In this document: positions 13,201 through 24,633 of the stretch, in pieces
Position numbering within the stretch: the first letter of the stretch is position 1
Layout: every line of letters begins with the position of its first letter
NCBI GenBank assembly: GCA_024305405.1
Contig: JAKNDB010000108.1
Location: 1,489,501 to 1,553,500, forward strand
Length of the DNA: 64,000 nt
Source: Dirofilaria immitis
Lineage: Eukaryota > Nematoda > Chromadorea > Rhabditida > Onchocercidae
Reading direction: 5' to 3'
Translations under genes and position numbers: made by a program
Notes under the pieces: generated by a model
The model's database searches: none
What the model saw: the letters and a program-made list of their open reading frames with translations, nothing else
Told to the model about the DNA's origin: nothing

Positions 13201-16200
13201 GCAAAAACCGGAATTTGCAATTATACATATACAAGGATTGCGTAATGCTGACAATCCTGATATTCTTTCCAATAAAATTTTGAAAAGGTAGAGGAAAAAA
13301 AAAAGAGGCCATATTATTATTTTATTAAAGAAATTTTTTTGAAAATCATTGAATCAAATAATATATAGAGAGACATCTTTTTATATTATGATGATTCATC
13401 AAAATTTACAGTAACTGCTATTCTTTTTTTTGGCAACATTTAACTTAAGCTTATTTTATTACGGTAATGTGATTATAGTAACGCGATTGTCTAGCTTGCT
13501 AACTTCTATTGTTCTTCATAACCAAACCTTCTATTAGCTAAAATAATTGATCACTTTAATATAATTGCAGTAACATGATTATTTAATCTACTACATTCTA
13601 TTATTTCTTTATAGAATTTAGTTATTTCGAACTCCTATATTATTCAAAATAGTAAAACACTTTATTACGGTAATTTAATTACGCTGGTATGATTATTCCC
13701 TATTGTATTCTATTATTTCTCATAAAATTTATTTCAAACTCTTTTATTGTTCAAAATAGTTCAAGTCATTCAGAAGTTTACAAAATAATTGTCAGCATAA
13801 ATAATTAATTAAAAATTTGCTTGATAGTTAGAATTATCAATTAAGAAGGATTATAGCTATAATCAAAAAAAAACATATTCAATTCCGGAAATACGCTAAT
13901 TTCGTTGTGCCTAAATTAATCTATAAATAAATCATAATTTTAATTTCTATAAATAAATTATTAACTGTATAAATTATATTTTTAAGTTAAATACAAAATA
14001 AGTAATCAATATTTTAATGTTTTATTAATACGATCATTTTTTTTTCAGCATACTATACGATGCGCCAGAAGTACAAAATTTATTTAAAACAAGTCGTTCA
14101 TATTTTGATACTCGTGAAACGGTATATTTTTAAAATATGCAAATTTTTTATTTTTGCAAGAAAAATTCAAGCAACAAGATTTTATTTCATTGATTAAAAT
14201 TAGTTTCGTAGCTAATTTTCATATAATATTAAATATCTGATATCAATACAACTGATAAGCATAAATATCTGATAAATAAGAATAGATTTAAAATGATTTC
14301 TTTTAATCTTTCGAAATTTAAAAAGTTTTATAATTAAAAAAAAAAAACATCGTTTATTCATGTTTGAAATGATATAAAATAATAAATGACTAACAAAACT
14401 TTTTTACTAACAAAACTTTTGATATTTTAATCGATAAAAATTTCAAATATCAAAAATTCGTATATTATTTGCATTTTTAAAAAATTTTCTAATCGCAACT
14501 TTTCTTTTTGCATATATTTTTAATTCATTTGAATATTTTATTTTTAAAATTATTTCCAATTTTTTTTGAATTAAATCAAAAATATCAAAAGTTTTGTTAG
14601 TAAAAAAAATCGATAAATTGGTATATAAAATTAATTAGATGAGATAAATAATAATTGTTATGAAAATATGAGACTAATTATAGCCTAATATCATAAATAA
14701 GTGGTTTTTTTTTTTTTTTCAGGGTCTTGGATCAATTTACTTATTCCGTAATCATGATGAAGTGGAATCTTTTGATCGTTATAGTAATAGCGGTTATAAA
14801 GTCTTCGTCCCGGTCATCAATATGAAATTGGTGCTCGAGAATGTGATGGATTCATATCGAATACATTTGGTAGTGCATCAAGCTCAGCTTCCAATTATTC
14901 GTTACGTTATGAAGGAGATTTCTATGTATGTTTCATATAATTTTTAAAATTTCAAAAGAAAAAAATTGATCCACCAAAAGTACGGTAATACAGTAAAATT
15001 TTGATAGATACAAAAAATGTACGGTAAGATTTTGATGAAAGATACGATTCGCATATCAATTCCATCGAATATACATAAATTTTGATAAAAGTATGATTTT
15101 CTTTTCAATTTTTATCAGTTTGAAAATAGATTTCTGATAAATAATACAATTCGATTATCACTTTTATCAATTATTATTTTCAATAAAAAGTTGCATAAAA
15201 ACTCTTTTCTAAATTTTTAAAATTTTAAATTTCAAATAAAATTTTTCTTTCTTTTGTTTCCAATTTTTCATATAATTTTTCAGCGTAATGATAGTCAACG
15301 AAATGAGAGATCGGATGGAACAAAATCCGTACAAACCGGTTATCTAATGTCACGATTCCGTATTTATGGTCGTGATTTTACATTTGTAAATCTAAGCTTG
15401 CATACCGTACCATTTGAAGATATTAAAGAACTCGTCGAACAGGTTAATTAATAATAATTGGAAACAAAAAAGACAAACAAAAAAATTTTCTTTTTAATAA
15501 TCCTTTCTTTTCTCTTTTGCTTTTCTAATAAATAACTTCATCATAATTAATTCGAATATAATTTTTGTGCAATGAAAATTAAATTATAAGATTATAAAAA
15601 TTCTAATCCTAAAATATTAAAAATTTCTTTATTACAAATTTTAAGAATTAGAAACGATATTTTTTTAATAATTTATATATCGTATATAAAGTGTATTATA
15701 TACGGTATGTATGTTACAGTACTTTGTTTTTTTTCCATTATACAGCCTGAAACAACTAAAGCAGCACGATTGCGGAGAAGTCAAATTGATCTTTTGCTCA
15801 AAGAGTTTGTCGTTTTTATTACTAATTTTTTACCCAAAATTTATCGATTTATTTTGCATACAATTATTTTTTTGATTAAAAATATAAATTTGTTAGCGTA
15901 AATAAAATTATATAAAAAAGTTTTTTAATTTTGAAATGCTCAAAAAATTATATTATTATAATAATTATTATATTTCTAAAATTTAGAATTGAATCCGAGG
16001 GATTAAAAGATGATTCAGTTCTTGTTGCTGGTGCTTTTAATGCCCAATTATTTGAAACACATCTACTTAGTGTATGTTTGTTTTGTTTGTTTATTTGTTT
16101 ATTTATTTATTTGTTTATTTAAAAAATTAGTCTAAAAATTTTTTTGTTAATTTGAAAAATGATTTTCTCTTTCCTTAGAGATAATAATCATTTTTATCAT

Positions 16201-17755
16201 TATACTAAAATTATTTAATTTATCAAGGATATGGCAAGTACTCAACGAGCTACCAGTTATGCAAAAAAAGTTCGGATGGTAGATTGGAAGGTATTGAGCA
16301 ACGCGATCGTCATGGACGGGTAATTTTAATAAAAATTTTTAATCAGTAATAATTTTTAGTTTTTTTCATTGATAACAATTACCATATTATTACCATTAAT
16401 TATCAATATACTGTAAATTACAGTATTATTACTACGCAATATATTCCTACTGTAGACTACAGTATAATTATTATTACTATTTATATTTATAATATATCAA
16501 GTATTTTAAATTTTCAATCAATTATAAATGATTTCAACTGGTTAAAAATGATAAAAATATTTAAAGTTTTATTTTTAAAATACCTATGTTATACGTATTT
16601 TTGATTGTAAAATACATTGAAAATTTTTATTTAGATTTTAATTTTGTTCAAATTATTTTCTTATTTATTTGTTTTCCTTTTCTTTGGTTAAATGAAATAA
16701 TTTATTTATATTCAATATTTAGAATTATTTATTAGAAATGTTGCAAATATTTCGCATACTGTAATTGAATACCATACTGTAATTGAAGAGTGTGCTAACA
16801 GTAGAAACTCATCGTTTTGATCTTCATTCCATACATGATTGGTTCTTCCGTCTTGGTAGAGGACAAATGGTCAAAAATATAATGGTGAACTTGCACAAGT
16901 TGTTTTTGGCGGTAAATTACTGGAAGAATCGGTATTTTTCCAGGTGAATTTTCATTTAGCAAAGTCCTTTTGATTCACATCAATTTGATATTTTTCCAGG
17001 TAAATTGCAATTTCTATCTTTTCATTTATTGAATCCTTTTGTCAATAATAATTAGTTGATTTGAGTATTTGCAACTTATGAGAATGCATTGTTTAATCTG
17101 AATTCCATACTGAATTCATTCCCGAATAGGATTCAACTCATCGTATAATCTAATATTCCTAGGAATCTCAATATTCTAAATACTTCGTAATGATTCTTCG
17201 ATAAGATTCAACTCATCGTATTATCTAATTAATATTCTTGATAATTAATATTTAGTATTCTGAATACTTTATGAAAATATGCATACTTAATTATATTTTT
17301 GCGATTACTTTTTACAGCCATCACGCCATTATGGTATAGCTAAAGCAACAGGAAAGGAAGAATTCATGAAAAATTTATGTCCCGCTTGGGCTGATCGCGT
17401 ATTATACAATGAGAAATTGAGCGATTTATTCAGACATGTAAATATTTTCGTACCTAATAAATGAATAAATAATTACAGAAAAAATAGGTAAAGTTAATAA
17501 ATGAGAATTAGAAATTTCATAAATAATAAGAAACTTAAATAATATGCCTGTTATGTATTCATATATATATATAATATTAATAAGAATTCCAGTAATTGAA
17601 ATAAATTTTAAACTTTGACCTTCTGAATCTTTCATTTTCTTTTTTTTTTAGGATTCATTTTGCGCATCTGGTCTTTATTACGGATTGGTAGCGGAGAAAA
17701 ATTTGTTGGACAACATAAGCCGGTAGCTTTGCATGCTACAATATGTCTTAAATAA
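7279..17755 (+). CDS. INPP5A-like type I inositol-polyphosphate 5-phosphatase, probable pseudoenzyme
   Basis: Exons: 7279-7338, 13151-13287, 14049-14121, 14723-14925, 15284-15442, 15746-15804, 15987-16071, 16228-16319, 16789-16943, 17318-17437, 17652-17755. The predicted protein is about 416 residues (human INPP5A: 412) and aligns along its length. Landmarks are VTVTGDVST at the N-terminus, LGSIYLF, SRFRIYGRDFTFVNL, VLVAGAFNAQLF, NLCPAWADRVL and GQHKPVALHA at the C-terminus. Active type I enzymes hydrolyse the 5-phosphate of Ins(1,4,5)P3. Here the metal and catalytic positions are changed: TANVG to TGDVS, QE to QG, NIHL to NLSL, GDFNFR to GAFNAQ, WCDR to WADR, GDHKP to GQHKP. The fold therefore seems kept and the chemistry lost. 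Single missing bases break the frame in exons 4, 8, 9 and 11; exon phases agree only if one base is added in each. Family assignment is strong; loss of activity is inferred. Confidence 0.85.
8585..8655. repeat. Short tandem repeat, about 24 bp, 3 copies
   Basis: Three copies of a unit with TTACCGTATAATTTTTAA. It lies in the 5.8-kb first intron of the 5-phosphatase-like gene, which otherwise shows no exon. Confidence 0.75.
10255..10565. repeat. Degenerate repeat of TTTCACGTAAAATTAG-like units
   Basis: Ten or more imperfect copies of a 25-35 bp unit with a CACGTAAA, CACGCAAA or CGCGTAA core. Intronic in the 5-phosphatase-like gene. Confidence 0.7.
12180..12633. repeat. Pair of direct repeats, about 85-95 bp each
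   Basis: ATTAAACAATTAATTACCTA through GTTATCATAATAATCACAAAACT occurs at about 12181-12262 and again at about 12539-12633, with small insertions. It is a dispersed duplication inside intron 1. Confidence 0.8.
13425..13770. repeat. Degenerate tandem repeat, about 100 bp unit, 3 copies
   Basis: Each copy holds TTATTACGGTAAT(G/T)TGATTA, an ATGATTAT or GCGATTGT block, then CTATT(G/A)TTCTTCATA. Intronic, between exons 2 and 3 of the 5-phosphatase-like gene. Confidence 0.7.
14400..14607. mobile_element. Fold-back element with 29-bp perfect terminal inverted repeats (MITE-like)
   Basis: The left arm 14400-14428 begins TTTTTTACTAACAAAACT. The right arm 14579-14607 is its exact reverse complement. 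The 150-bp centre is AT-rich and carries no coding frame. No clear target-site duplication flanks it, and a partial direct copy of ACTAACAAAACT precedes the left arm at about 14389-14400. The size and perfect arms suggest a small non-autonomous DNA transposon or a cruciform-forming repeat in intron 3. Confidence 0.6.
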
Positions 17756-17876
17756 TCAATCAATTTGTGATAATGATAAATGCCTTCCTAATTCAAAAAT
17801 CAAACTTACAAAAAAAAAAAAGAAACCTTTTTATCAATCAATTTTTAGCTATAATGAAATTTTTTTTTTCGAATGA

Positions 17877-18263
17877 AATAAACGAACGACTATTTTCCTT
17901 TTAATTTTTATAATAGAAGCAAAAAAAAGAAATCTGTAATATACAGTATTCTATTTATGTTAAAAAAAAAAAAAAAAAAAGGTATATATAAGCATTTGTT
18001 CCTATGTATTCGTGTGTGTAAAGCAAAATAATCAAACCTTTTTATTTTTTTTTGCTGATAAATAATCCATTTCTTTTCTTCAAATATTTAATTTTATTTC
18101 GATCGTTTATACGACATAAATTCTTTCCTTCTCTCTTTTTTTTTTTTTCGTTATTTTTTTATATTATTGATCTATTGATACTTACGCTTGTTTAAAAAAA
18201 AAAAAAAACAAAAACAATATATCTTGCATAACAATACATATTCAATTTCAAAACTTCAATAAA
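17877..18263 (+). terminator. Candidate poly(A) signals of the 5-phosphatase-like gene
   Basis: AATAAA motifs occur at about 17877 and about 18258, 120-500 bases after the stop codon. In such AT-rich sequence the motif is weak evidence on its own. Confidence 0.35.
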
Positions 18264-18989
18264 CTAAGCCTTTTAGCTATTATCAAAATTTCTGTTTCAT
18301 TTCTATTTTTCGATAAAATAATTCAAACTTTCATAATGATATTAAATATACGATCAATTGCGCAAGATATTATCAATTGATTGAGTGTATAATGCAGTAG
18401 TGTATACTTTGCAGAAAACTTTCATTTAATTAAAAGAAAAAATTTTTTTTTTTAAAAGCTATCATAGATGCAAGACAGCGTATTATTAAAGTTTCACTTG
18501 TTTTCAAAATTTTTTATGAAAATCTTCACAACTTTTGTAAACTTAATAGTTTTCACCTGTTTGTTTATCAAGCTCTGCAACTATCAACAGCAGTGTAAAA
18601 ATATCTTATTTTACACCACAATGATTCAGACAAATATTTGTTACTATCGAACACTCAGATGGAATCCAATGAATGAAATCAATTATGGTAAATCGAAACA
18701 AAATTTATTATCATCATAAATTCTAGTCATAATTAGCCCAAAATAAATATTTGGCACATGATATTTGAGGGCTTTCAATTCAGTTAAATTAACAGATTAA
18801 AAATTTTGCAAAGATATATCATAAGTACATGAAAGATTCAGCATTAAACATCATCATCCCTGACATTATCAAGGCATTTACATTGATCAACAACCATTTT
18901 ATAATCTTATCACTAACAACAGTAGAATTCCTAATTTTGAAATTCTATGTTTGGTATTCTTTCATTTTCAAAAAAGAACACAAATTAAA
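18264..18989. other. Convergent intergenic / 3' UTR region
   Basis: This lies between the 3' ends of the (+) 5-phosphatase-like gene and the (-) sugar-phosphate exchanger. The base composition is somewhat less AT-rich, and small open frames at 18468-18719 and 18829-19107 show no homology I recognise. The second frame overlaps the antisense of the exchanger's last exon. Most likely this is the long 3' UTR of the exchanger; a TTTATT (AATAAA on minus) lies near 18705. Confidence 0.5.
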
Positions 18990-21900
18990 TCAATTTCGAT
19001 GCCTGGGTCTTACTGATAATTGTGAATTATCTACAACTGAATCCGTCGTACTATCGGAATGCGATCCCAATGAGGCATTACTGCTTTCGGAATGTAGATG
19101 TACATAACGAGCACGTAATCTATTGATCATTTCTTTCCACATTAGTGGTGCCAAACATAGAATTGTACAGAACATCTGGAAAATAAAAAATTTCTAAACT
19201 TCCACAAAAGAAAAACTTTTTTAAAGTTATCCAAGTTTGTCCTTTCCCGGAATATTATATCAGATAATTTTACTTTAAAAATCCTGTCCAAATTTCAAAA
19301 TATGAATTACAAAAATTAAAGTACAGCACCATAACAATGAAACCATAGAAGACAGCTCTCCAACCAAACGTAGCTTCAATTTCTGGAATGAGAAGTTGAC
19401 CAATCCCTGCACCAACACTACCAGTCCCATCAATGATACCTGCAACAGTACTCAGTGCTTCCGATGATCCTCTGATTTGTTCAGCCTTTCCTGAAACGTA
19501 ATCATCTTTTATAAATATCTTCTCCATAAATGTTATCAGAAGCAAAATTTGTCTCTCTGAATTATATATATTGAAAAGTAGTATAAAATGAAAAAAAAGC
19601 TAACCAAGATCTGCGGATACAGCAGATGATATTAGATTGGCTGGTCCACCAACAAAAATCCCATTAGTGCCATCAGGGATGAATTAATCAAAACATTGCC
19701 CGGTGAATCTAAAAATGTAATAACTCTGCAAAACGTATAATTCTCTTATTCATTTAACTCACACTTTTCTCATCAAGATATCAAAAATTTAGCTAAATTA
19801 AACGTGGACTATCCATTTTCCTTATATTTAACAGCATAGATATGCTAACATTTTTTACCATTGCTAAATAGAGTACTGAAATGCACAGAGTAAAACTTGA
19901 AGCCTCCAATGATTACACTCAAATGATTACTGATGGAGAATTTGAATAATTAGAACTTACTAGCATAAACAAACAAGGAGGCCATTGAAAGAATTAGCAT
20001 GAATACTAAGACTGGGGTACGCGATGGAAAATGATCCTAAAACAAAACTGCTTATAAGATAATTCAACACATATCCTTTCAGATAGAAATAAAAATTCGA
20101 TAGCTTACAGAAGCAATGCCAGCAACAACTGCAGCAATAATACCACCTACATCGTACCACGATGATAATTCGTCCGAGATAGATTCTTTCCACCCGTAAC
20201 GTGCATGAAGATAAAAAGGTAACCAGAAGAAAAATGAATAATTTACCAGCTTAAGACACGCATATGCCAAAGAGTACTGAAATATTCCAATGATATAAAT
20301 ATTACGCATATTCAAGGAGCAAAATAATTTATTGAAAGTTCTTGAATCTTTAAAATTTAAATCATAGAATAACGCACCGCAATAACACCTGGAAGACACC
20401 AAGCTTGCCAAAAACTAATCGCCCTCAGTCGTTCTAAATCACCCGTAACAGAAACTACTGTGTTGCGCTCTAAATATTCACATAAGTAAAATTACGCATT
20501 ATAAGAAAAGAAAGAAAATTAAAAAGAATGATTAAATGGCTGACATTAATAAATCTTTTTCCAAGAAATTGGTACTTAACCATACCCGCATACAATATTA
20601 TCATAATCAAAGGATACATTATATTGAATGACTGAACAATCTTTTCCTAAAAAATTTGCTTTAATAAAATAATTGTACATAAAATGAAAAGTCTTGTCAA
20701 AAAGCAACAACTATGTATGAAATCAAACCTAATTCAACAAATTTATTCAAAGATAATTCTAAAAAATACCGTGTTGAGTTCGCGATGGCAAAAAATAAAG
20801 GACCAAAAACCTCCAAAAAAGTGAACATGCATTTGCAGCAAATGAATACTAAAATTTAATACCACAAAATTTTAATATTGAAATATATTCATTGATTACT
20901 AATTTTAGACAGCATTATGAAAAATGAATTGTTAGACACTCTATATTATTTGCATTATAAATGGAAAATAATTAACAATAAATGATGAAAAGTTAGAAAA
21001 AAAGGAAAATTTTTGACACGAAAACATTTCCGCTTTAAAATTGAACAGCATACTTCATATCCTAATCGTAAGGCGTACGATGAAATCAATGTGCCCATTA
21101 TATTTCCAACCGAAGCGCATGATGACCAAAGTCCCATTACAGCACCACGACTATTATGTCCGAACCAACTACCCATAATTGAGATCTGCAATCGATTTCG
21201 TATTTTAATACATTAAAAATTTATAAAAATTGCGCTTCATTCCGTTAACTTACTTTATAAGAATATCATCAGATAAACAGAGAATAACCTAACTTAATTG
21301 ATACAATTATCTTTAAGATAAACTCAAAAGCACTTCAACAAATAACGACTTTCAAAATTAACTCATAAACGAAGCGAATTTTTCGAACAGAGTCTGAAAA
21401 TATACTTCGGTAGGCCAAGCAACAGACTGAAATAAACCACACGCAATCCATGTTGCAGCATAATATACTGGTGAATGAAATGTCAACCATTTCAGCATTC
21501 CGAACAAAAATACCTGTAAAAAGAAATACCTAAATTTTATATCAAGATTACATGACGATCATTTAAATTAGTGGTAATAGTACTGACGCAGATGAAATTT
21601 GACCTGATGTTAACCACAACTATTCCAAATCTATTTATTCCAGACTGAAGTATTACAACAATATATTTCTCATTTTGATTAACTTTTTATGTAGGCTAAC
21701 TAAAGTGCAATTTCATCCGACGAATTTCATCCGCAAAATGGTCATATTTAACTGAAAATCTCATCGGATCACAAAACCATTTTGGTTTTCTTGGATATCA
21801 TCTAAACGTTCATTTCGTTTTTTTCCAACCCAATTCGATCAATGATTCACCAAATTATGAGAAACACATATACACCAAATTATGAGAAAAATTTTACATA

Positions 21901-22771
21901 TTTAGTAAACTTACGGTGATAGATGACGTCCACATACCTAGAGCAAGTACTTTCGTTGGATTATAACGGTCCCCCAATGTGCCACCTGCATAAAGGCCCT
22001 GCAAATAATGTGTTAACTTCTTAAACATTTCTAAATATTATCTTTCTTTCAATCTTTTACTCGTTAGCATCTTATCACTGATAATGTCACATAAAATGAA
22101 GAGATATTTTCGTCTCACATGATTTCATCCCTATTTATTTCCATAAATTCCGCAAACAAATTAAAGAGAAATAAATAAATAAATGCACACCAAAGCATAT
22201 GCGGCAAGAAATGCACAGTCAAGAAATGCTAAAAATCCTTCTGCTGCATGTTTGTCGGGAAATAATGGTTGCTTGCCAGTGCTGTTATCAGTCCATTCGA
22301 TGATAAGGGATGGTTTAACTGTACTCAATGTTTTACGTGAAGCGTGCACTAATGCATAACTGGAAAATAAGAGAAATTGACATCAAAAACTGCAAAGCAA
22401 CAAGAGCGAAAAAGAAATAAAGAAAAAAGAAATAACAAGACAAGATAACAACTTCACAGCTGCCATATTTCAAATTTAACCTTCATTTTTTTTTTCTTTT
22501 TTTTTCAAGAATCATTTGCCAAAATATTTAATTGATTAGTACTATCAAATTTTAAAATGTTTTGTTTTTAGCATTTTCAAATTTTTAAATTTTAATTTTT
22601 AGTTAAACAGAAATATTCAAAATTTTATTCATTTTTGATTTAATAAAATTACATACCTTATAAATGTGAATGAAAAAACAATGAAATGATATGATGTCCA
22701 AATTTCATCACCAATTAAAAACGTATAATACGTGAGGTCATGCTAACAGGATGACGACGATGTACATCCAT
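18990..22771 (-). CDS. SLC37-family sugar-phosphate/phosphate exchanger (MFS), most like SLC37A3/A2
   Basis: Exons, 5' to 3' on the minus strand: 22771-22657, 22359-22191, 21998-21915, 21513-21406, 21185-21054, 20848-20770, 20646-20581, 20469-20378, 20276-20109, 20036-19961, 19708-19605, 19490-19330, 19175-18990. The predicted protein is about 513 residues, the usual size for SLC37. Shared family segments are YALVHASRKTLSTVKPS in helix 1, GLYAGGTLGDRYNP, the IMGSWFGHNSRGAVMGLWSS helix, YSLAYACLKLVNYSFFFWLP after the central loop, SSWYDVGGI, VGGPANLISSAVSADLG and GSSEALSTVAGIIDGTGSVG. Twelve membrane helices are expected from the family; members work in the endoplasmic reticulum membrane exchanging sugar phosphate for phosphate, though the SLC37A3 substrate is unsettled. 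Missing bases break the frame in exon 1 (T-run after SRIIRF) and exon 11 (T-run in GFFVGG). The start ATG at 22771 gives MDVHRRHP in the frame needed by helix 1. Confidence 0.92.
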
Positions 22772-24633
22772 GGCAAACTGCCACCGATTAAAATAGCCAC
22801 CGTTTATCGGTCAGCGATCGTCATCCATACGCGGATGCATCCATAGTTACCGTTGCGTTGTGCCACTCGATCCATTACTATACATCATTGATTCATTGGT
22901 TGATCAATTTTTTTTTTTCGAATACGACGTTACATTTTAACGTGTATTCATTTTTAACGCATAAATCTTATTGTTACGTGAAGTTTCAGCGGGTGATTTC
23001 CCGCCATATTCACATATGAAGTTTATTCGTAAATTTCACATTTTTATATTGTCGCCGAACTTCTTTGACCGTGACAAAAATTGAAGGTTCTTTCTGCCTT
23101 TCAGTGGTAGCACTTCAAATTTGGGTAATTAATTAAACCTTTAGTACGATAACTTCAATTAACACATCAACGAATGCAACAATTACATTATTAATGATAC
23201 AATAAAGAATTCTGATAACGATAAAATAACTCAAAGACAGAAGCTACCAAAAGATATTTGATACCCTCCGAGTGACGTCGAGAGTCCATCTAACCAAAAT
23301 GAATGTTACTGATTAGAATTCTGACCTTTGAGTCAATCCTGAGGTCGATAGATCATCGAGTATGTGAAGCGCATAAACATGATAACTCATATGATTTACA
23401 ACTTCTTGATCGATAGATATTCCTAATATATCTTTAACAAATTACCATATGAATCTTTATATATTTTCTTTTATCAAGGAACTTCTCCACGATTTCAGCA
23501 ACATATATAATTCATGGTTGCTTATGCATATATGTATTCCCTAATGCTTTTTACACGTGGAATTCATACGTAAAACTTTGCGTATGTTTAGTTTTAAAAT
23601 TAATAACAGTAATTGTTTTCAATGCTTTTACACGTGGAATTTACACGCAGCTTTGCGTATGTTTACTTGTAAAACTAGTAGTAACAATTAAACGAAGAAA
23701 AATACAAATATATTTTTTAATGTTGCTTTTATACGTGAAATTTACACGTAACTTTGCGTATGTTTAATTTTAAAATTAATAATAACAAAATGAAATAACA
23801 CAAAACCAACACCGAAATCGATAAATACATTTGAAAAGACAATGTTGAATATCAATCAAAAAGTAATCATTCTCGAAACAACAATTCATCATTATTATTT
23901 TTATATTCCAGAATAGACACTCCCGAGATTTCCTTAATGAATTCCCGAATGACTAATTTCTCTAAACCATTATTTATTATATTGATAAAATTGGAAAATA
24001 TTCAAAACAAATATTATTACATATTTGTGTTGTCATAATATCATTTATCAATTATGCAAAATAGGAAAACTTCAAAATTTATTATTTTTATTTTTTCCAA
24101 GGACAAAACTGAACGAATTCTAAAATAGAAAATATTGACAAGAAGTTCAACATTGAATTCAATAATGAAATTATGAAATGAAATTTGCAAAAATCTCGAG
24201 ATAATCCTTCATCATCTCGAGAAATAATCAATATATAATTTGTTTTTTTTTTTTAAATAGATTATCAAATGCAATTTTCCGATTTTCTATTCGTTTATTT
24301 CCTCATTTTTAAAAAAATAAAATGCGTAAAAATAAAAATTAAATTTTTAAAATCAAATCTCACCTTTTTCTGTTCCTTTCAAACTAATACTGATAAGATG
24401 ATATAATATTTTAGGAAGCAAAACAAAAAAAAAAAAAAGAAGGTCAAACTTAATTAATTATATTATCATTCAAAAAAAAAAATTTTACATTAAAAATTGA
24501 AAATGGAGAAAACATGAAACAATTGAATCAATATTTTCCATATTTTGACAATTTTGTAAAATTGATAAATTTTCATATTTCCATATTTCATCGATAAAAT
24601 TATCAATTTTTTTTTTAAAAAATTGATAAAATA
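22772..24633. other. Intergenic region with a GC-richer upstream island
   Basis: 22772-23300 is clearly less AT-rich than its surroundings and lies just upstream of the exchanger's start on the minus strand, so it probably holds its 5' UTR and promoter; I see no certain TATA or initiator. The rest, up to the ENPP stop at 24634, is AT-rich with one tandem repeat and no coding exon. A minus-strand AATAAA equivalent (TTTATT) near 24294 may be the ENPP poly(A) signal. Confidence 0.5.
23525..23780. repeat. Tandem repeat, about 100 bp, 3 copies, with ACGTG/ACGTA cores
   Basis: Each copy contains TTTTACACGTGGAATT or TTATACGTGAAATTT, then ACGTAA(AA)CTTTGCGTATGTTTA and TAAAA(C/T)TA(A/G)TAATAACA. It lies 0.75-1 kb upstream of the SLC37-like start codon. 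Confidence 0.8.

Noticed and set aside
14762..14947. ORF reading VFVPVINMKLVLENVMDSYR in the 5-phosphatase-like exon 4
   Set aside because: After the frame break the other frame (LRPGHQYEIGARECDGFIS) matches the next exon's phase and gives a normal donor, so this part of the ORF is out of frame.
20770..20848. Suspected frame break in an SLC37-like exon (T-run at CSLF)
   Set aside because: Exon phases on both sides agree without any change, so the uninterrupted reading is kept.
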